The notes under the pieces are model-generated. The model worked only from the letters and a program-made list of their open reading frames with translations. It ran no database searches and was not told the DNA's origin. 64,000 nucleotides of DNA from Tetraselmis striata (Eukaryota; Chlorophyta; Chlorodendrophyceae; Chlorodendrales; Chlorodendraceae), in NCBI GenBank assembly GCA_006384855.1, contig VCJN01001170.1:99748-163747 (forward strand), read 5' to 3'. Made by a program: the position numbers and the translations under genes. Below, piece by piece: positions 62,116 to 64,000 of the stretch (positions within the stretch are counted from its first letter, which is position 1; each line of letters begins with the position of its first letter).

Positions 62116-64000
62116 CAGGCGCGCGCCGTAAGAGCACCTAAAAAACCCCCTAAGTCCAAATCCGTCATAGATGTCATATATTTCCACCTAAATTCTACGA
62201 TTTGAGCAATTGTTTTCGGACATTTCGGGTTAGGTAAACACCGGCAGGTCATCGCGCGTCCCATGTTCGCGGGGTTTTCGAAATGGTTTCGGAATCGCAA
62301 AATACTCGCCAACTACCCCCGGAGTACCGTTTGCTTACCATTAATTTTGAAGCGTAGTGAGCAGCCCAAATACGAAGTCACAGTGCTCCCAACGATTGCG
62401 GTGCCACGCAACGCGTCCATCCTAGCTACACATGTTTGCGCAATATCACGCTCTAGTTTTGTTTCCGTTGCAAGATATGCGCGCATATTGGTTTCGGAAA
62501 TCGGTTTCGGAGCTCGGCATGAAATGCTTTAATTCAGAACAAAAATAAGTTTACATAATGTATACTCTCGGTTGCTATGCAATGTTATATTCGATGTTTG
62601 CACGTGCATCATGCATCGTCACGTGTCCGCGTGCCACGCGCCCCCATAGCTTTGTTGGCTAGCCTATGCATGGTGTGCATCGTTCATGATTTGTTTGGAC
62701 GGTCGGCATGTGTTAGCGTTGGGCGCCAACCACATTTAATGATTCGCTGAGTTCGCCGCCTATTTCCTTAAAGCCAACGATGTCCTTACATGTAGACCAC
62801 TGTAAGCCTCAGGGCGACCGCTCCGGAGTACCCCCATCTCACGCTGCGCTATGCGCCGCTCATTGTGTGCGCCATATCTATTGACAATATAGTAAGATGG
62901 CGCGGAGGCCGCGGAGCAGCAAAGCTGATCGAGAAGCGGTGCCGGTACTATTGCAAGCATGCAACGGGGACGTGCCAGCGGCGGCTCGGCACTTGCACCG
63001 TGATGTGCGCTTCGTGAAGCGTTGGGCGGAACGGCATGCAGCCGAACAAGGCACGGATAACAAGCAAGGGCAAGGCCGTAAGCGGTCGTTGGATGGCGCG
63101 GCGGTCACTGCCGCAAAACGTATCGCCTCCGGCCGCACCAAAGTTGGATCGAGGATTATCGCCAAACGTTTGCACGACTCTGGCCAGACACCGAAAGAGG
63201 TATCTAACAACACCATTCAGCGTGCTTCGGGGATTGGGACAGCCGCTGTCGTGTGGATGAGCCTTGCACGACGTCATCACCCGACGGCGCGCAACACGGC
63301 TACCAGGTACCACCCAGAATGGGAGACATATCAAACCGAAGTGTCGGTGCTTCAAGCTCCGCCTAAATCTCCGGATCTGAACTGGATGGAGAACATATGA
63401 AACGAGCTTATTGATGATAAGCTCATGGGCAGCAGGTACAAGACTAAGGCGAGCTTCAAGTCTGCAATCCAACGGGCGCTCGCCGAAATCCCGCGTGATT
63501 ATTTTAAAAAGCAAGTGAAATCAATGCGGAGACGCTTGCGCAAGGTGATCGCGCTGCACGGCGGTCACATAGAGCGCAACATATATACATGATGAATAGT
63601 GGCCATCGCTAGCAAAAGCGCAGCTTGTAACGATTGTGCAAAGTACTGCCACCTGAAAAGTGCGTTACATCTTCGTCTTGCTCACTACGCGTCAAAATAA
63701 ATGGCAAACCCTAGTCGGAGTAGGGTTCGTGCTCATGTGCAATCGAAGCTGGATGCGCCACATATAATAGGGGGGTGTTTTGGGTAGGAGTGTTGGCTAC
63801 AAGCCCCATATTTTACATTGAATTGATTGGGCCTTGTACATTGAGATGTACGTAGATGTAAAAACCACACACGAATTTCGCGAGTCTTGAGTTTACATAA
63901 GCACAAATAATCATAAAAATATTCCTAGGCGCCAAAGTGTGGCGGGTCTTTGGCATGGCTCTGTAGCAATCGACTGCCCATCCATGTGCTCAGATGGCAC
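62116..64000 (+). repeat. Array unit 6, cut by the window edge
   Basis: Mariner element at 62,316-63,720. The window ends 1,885 bp into the unit, so the array continues to the right for an unknown distance. Confidence 0.95.
62897..63592 (+). pseudogene. Mariner transposase remnant, unit 6
   Basis: Same protein as unit 3. TGA at 63,398-63,400, continuation to 63,592. Confidence 0.87.

Larger units (their letters stand above)
50471..64000. repeat. Macrosatellite array: 2,103-bp unit derived from a Tc1/mariner transposon
   Basis: One inverted partial copy (50,471-51,602) is followed by six direct head-to-tail units at an exact 2,103-bp period. The last is cut by the window edge. Each unit has a 1,405-bp Tc1/mariner deletion derivative, about 695 bp of flanking DNA and, at the unit junction, a 37-bp palindrome. 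All units share the same flanks, so the array arose by duplication after one insertion, not by repeated transposition. Units 3-6 look the same in every stretch compared; unit 1 and the inverted copy differ at several positions. Confidence 0.95.

Noticed and set aside
50471-64000. Array as a centromere or telomere
   Set aside because: The unit has no telomere repeat and nothing in the window shows chromosome position. It remains possible but unsupported.
1-64000. tRNA or rRNA genes
   Set aside because: No cloverleaf with a B-box-like GGTTCGAATCC arm or rRNA-like block was found by reading; a covariance-model scan was not possible here.

Overview
This window looks like nuclear DNA from a GC-rich unicellular eukaryote, most plausibly an alga. 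The host genes are spliced by GT-AG introns (a nine-exon ubiquitin protease) or intronless (an SLC4 anion transporter). Transposons fill most of the rest, and there are no bacterial-style operons. A green-lineage alga is favoured, because PAT/kangaroo-type tyrosine-recombinase retroelements with split direct repeats are known from Volvox and Chlamydomonas. The sequence alone does not settle the taxon. About 25 homopolymer G or C tracts (roughly 10 to 43 bases) punctuate the whole window.

Layout. 0.63-5.55 kb: a complete but decayed PAT-like element (gag, RT-RNase H, tyrosine recombinase; A1...B1-A2-B2 split repeats). 5.86-9.96 kb: USP deubiquitinase gene. 10.0-12.0 kb: decayed P-type ATPase on the other strand. 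12.4-12.7 kb: LINE fragment. 12.72-14.07 kb: a TA-flanked inverted-repeat transposon. 14.2-15.1 kb: 228-bp minisatellite. 15.3-16.1 kb: LINE 3' tail. 16.78-17.78 kb: an exactly 1,000-bp hAT-type element inserted after codon 5 of an older reading frame. 19.3-22.5 and 23.1-26.6 kb: two gag+recombinase elements lacking reverse transcriptase, each with split repeats. 26.7-38.76 kb: a second PAT-like element, cut in two by an 8.3-kb CACTA-like transposon (29,927-38,239) with a 3-bp target duplication; the CACTA carries several spliced gene pieces and a 30-bp GC minisatellite. 39.7-41.5 kb: intact SLC4 transporter. 43.2-45.2 kb: an unrecognised spliced gene and one ankyrin-repeat exon. 46.4-49.6 kb: LINE flanked by a 28-bp direct repeat. 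50.5-64.0 kb: a tandem array of a 2,103-bp unit, each unit containing a deletion derivative of a Tc1/mariner transposon. The array opens with an inverted partial copy and runs off the window.

Only the USP gene and the SLC4 transporter look like intact host functions. The rest is a nested record of transposition. The strongest unusual items are the mariner-derived macrosatellite, the CACTA-in-PAT nesting, the RT-less recombinase elements and the pervasive poly-G/poly-C tracts.
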